DNA of 64,000 bases from Pseudomonas neustonica (lineage in GTDB: Bacteria > Pseudomonadota > Gammaproteobacteria > Pseudomonadales > Pseudomonadaceae), in the NCBI RefSeq assembly GCF_003797945.1, contig NZ_RKKU01000010.1, positions 1-64,000 of the forward strand. The letters are read 5' to 3'. The notes under the pieces were generated by a model that saw only the letters and a program-made list of their open reading frames with translations, was not told the origin of the DNA and made no database searches. The translations under genes and the position numbers were made by a program. Shown in pieces: positions 62,969 through 64,000 of this stretch. How positions within the stretch are numbered: the first letter of the stretch is position 1; each line of letters opens with the position of its first letter.

Positions 62969-63721
62969 TTACTTCTTTTTCTCGGCAATCATTGCCCGCA
63001 GATGGGCGGCACGATCTTCAGAAGCGGGGTGGCTATCAAACATGCTGCTGCTACCGCTATTCATGGCTGCAAGCTTATCAAACGCACTCACCAGGCCGTC
63101 TGTGTCCAGGCCACGGTCTACCAGCAAATTCAGCGAGAATTCGTCTGCAGCGCTTTCCTGCGACTGTGAGAACTGTGCACCAATCAGCGCTTCAGTCATT
63201 GCGCCTAGCTTAGACTGGGCCGCAGCGGATACGGCTGCGTTGCTGGAAAGCGCGGCGGCATTGCGGCCCACAGACGTTGCGGCGGCGACCTGCATGGCGC
63301 GCTTGGTATGTCCCAACGCGACGTGACCCATTTCGTGGCCCAGCACACCGGTTACCTCTTCGTTATCCATCAAGTCCATGAGACCCGAGTAAACGCGGAT
63401 GCAACCATTTGCCATTGCCCATGCATTGACGTCATCGGCCATATACACCTTGTAATTGACCGGCGTACCGGCGATCTCATTACCCAGTGAGCTGGCGATG
63501 GAATTCAACCGGCGCGTGTATTCACTATTGCTGGGGGCGATCTCGGCGCGAGCATCCATCTCTTGGCATGCATCGTTGCTCATCGCGATCACTTCTGCGT
63601 CGCTGAGCGTCGCTGCTTTCAATCCAGTCATGCCTGCTTGCAGAGCATTGCCGTCGAGGTTGCTGCAGCCAGTGACCAAAGCGCTGAGAGAGAGAGTGAG
63701 AAAAATACCAGTGAGTTTCAC
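62969..63721 (-). CDS. M48-family metallopeptidase lipoprotein
   Basis: A 250-residue protein with lipobox LVTGC (Cys19). The zinc motif HEMGH is in TGVLGHEMGHVALGH, and the third ligand Glu in QESAADEFSLNLL. It resembles the LoiP/YcaL/BepA-type envelope quality-control proteases, but lacks the TPR domain of BepA. A C-terminal FDSHPASEDRAAHLR motif is conserved in the family. Confidence 0.92.
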   Translation of the reverse strand: MKLTGIFLTLSLSALVTGCSNLDGNALQAGMTGLKAATLSDAEVIAMSNDACQEMDARAEIAPSNSEYTRRLNSIASSLGNEIAGTPVNYKVYMADDVNAWAMANGCIRVYSGLMDLMDNEEVTGVLGHEMGHVALGHTKRAMQVAAATSVGRNAAALSSNAAVSAAAQSKLGAMTEALIGAQFSQSQESAADEFSLNLLVDRGLDTDGLVSAFDKLAAMNSGSSSMFDSHPASEDRAAHLRAMIAEKKK

Positions 63722-64000
63722 GATACATGTCCTTTGCGGTGAGGATTGAAGTAGTTAAAAGACGCCCTTCAGCGGCGCGCGCAGATACTACCGGCAAGCG
63801 CCATCACTTTAAAAGCCATCACCCGTGCTGTATCGAATCCGAGACTCGTAAACCTCGACCATTGCGCAAAAATGGCTGAATGGCGGAAGAAGTAGTTGAA
63901 TCCAGGACACATTCCTAGGGCCAATTCTTGGTGAAGTCCCAACGGCACCTGGCGACGCAGGAGCCATCAAAACTGATGCTTGTACCTGAGTTGATCATCC
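63722..64000. other. right-edge region without an assigned gene
   Basis: It presumably contains the promoter of the M48 peptidase gene. On the minus strand a frame from the right edge stops with TAG at 63915-63917 (about 28 residues) and could be the end of a gene beyond the window. It is too short to identify. Confidence 0.4.

Noticed and set aside
63915-63998. Short minus-strand frame at the right edge
   Set aside because: About 28 residues only, cut by the window edge, with no recognisable motif; kept only as a remark on the edge region.

Overview
The window reads as a chromosomal segment of a Pseudomonas-type gammaproteobacterium, moderately GC-rich and densely coded. Several gene neighbourhoods match ones I know from Pseudomonas aeruginosa: gltX beside tRNA-Ala/tRNA-Glu and a LysR-EmrA-EmrB set (PA3134-PA3137 region), the PA2779/PA2778 pair, the MoxR-DUF58-TgpA operon (PA2875-PA2873), and an NrdA with two ATP-cones. 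Two secreted cutinase/PETase-like esterases and a urease operon would fit the marine Halopseudomonas (P. pertucinogena) branch, but that placement is inference.

Layout: 0-0.1 kb, probable end of an insertion sequence. 0.3-2.4 kb, tRNA-Ala/Glu/Ala operon with a consensus promoter, then gltX. 2.5-6.1 kb, LysR regulator divergent from an EmrAB-type efflux pump. 6.2-16 kb, housekeeping and envelope genes (gamma-glutamylputrescine oxidase, PA2779/PA2778, an EamA transporter, YjdF, the fatty-acid cis/trans isomerase Cti, a META lipoprotein, YrhK, YjdM). 16-23.2 kb, membrane proteins, the tgpA operon, a lipoprotein hydrolase and creA. 23.4-29.3 kb, complete urease operon ureDABCEFG plus hupE/ureJ, read leftward from a good sigma-54 promoter. 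29.4-33.1 kb, rnk, rmuC and a HerA-like ATPase.

From 33.1 to 46.2 kb lies what looks like a catabolic locus: a DUF1302/DUF1329 outer-membrane pair, a MalT-type LuxR regulator, a PQQ- and haem-dependent alcohol dehydrogenase, two tandem secreted esterases, a short-chain dehydrogenase and a QsdR-like TetR regulator. Nearly identical palindromes (ACCCCCC-N4-GGGGGGTAT) lie upstream of both the DUF1302 gene and the alcohol dehydrogenase, suggesting one regulon, probably run by the MalT-type protein. The working model is extracellular ester cleavage followed by periplasmic alcohol oxidation.

Then come an RstBA-like two-component system with a 33-bp tandem duplication across its gene junction (46.2-48.6 kb) and the class Ia ribonucleotide reductase nrdA-nrdB behind NrdR-type boxes (48.7-53.4 kb). 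A REP-studded accessory islet (53.4-57.8 kb) carries a Bro-N protein, a PD-(D/E)XK-like protein, a NYN-LOTUS protein and a REP-associated tyrosine transposase. Beyond it an AraC regulator is divergent from the most striking gene of the window (59.0-62.8 kb): a 1268-residue single polypeptide joining a 7Fe ferredoxin, an FprA/adrenodoxin-reductase-type NADP reductase and a molybdopterin oxidoreductase. The window ends with an M48 metallopeptidase lipoprotein.
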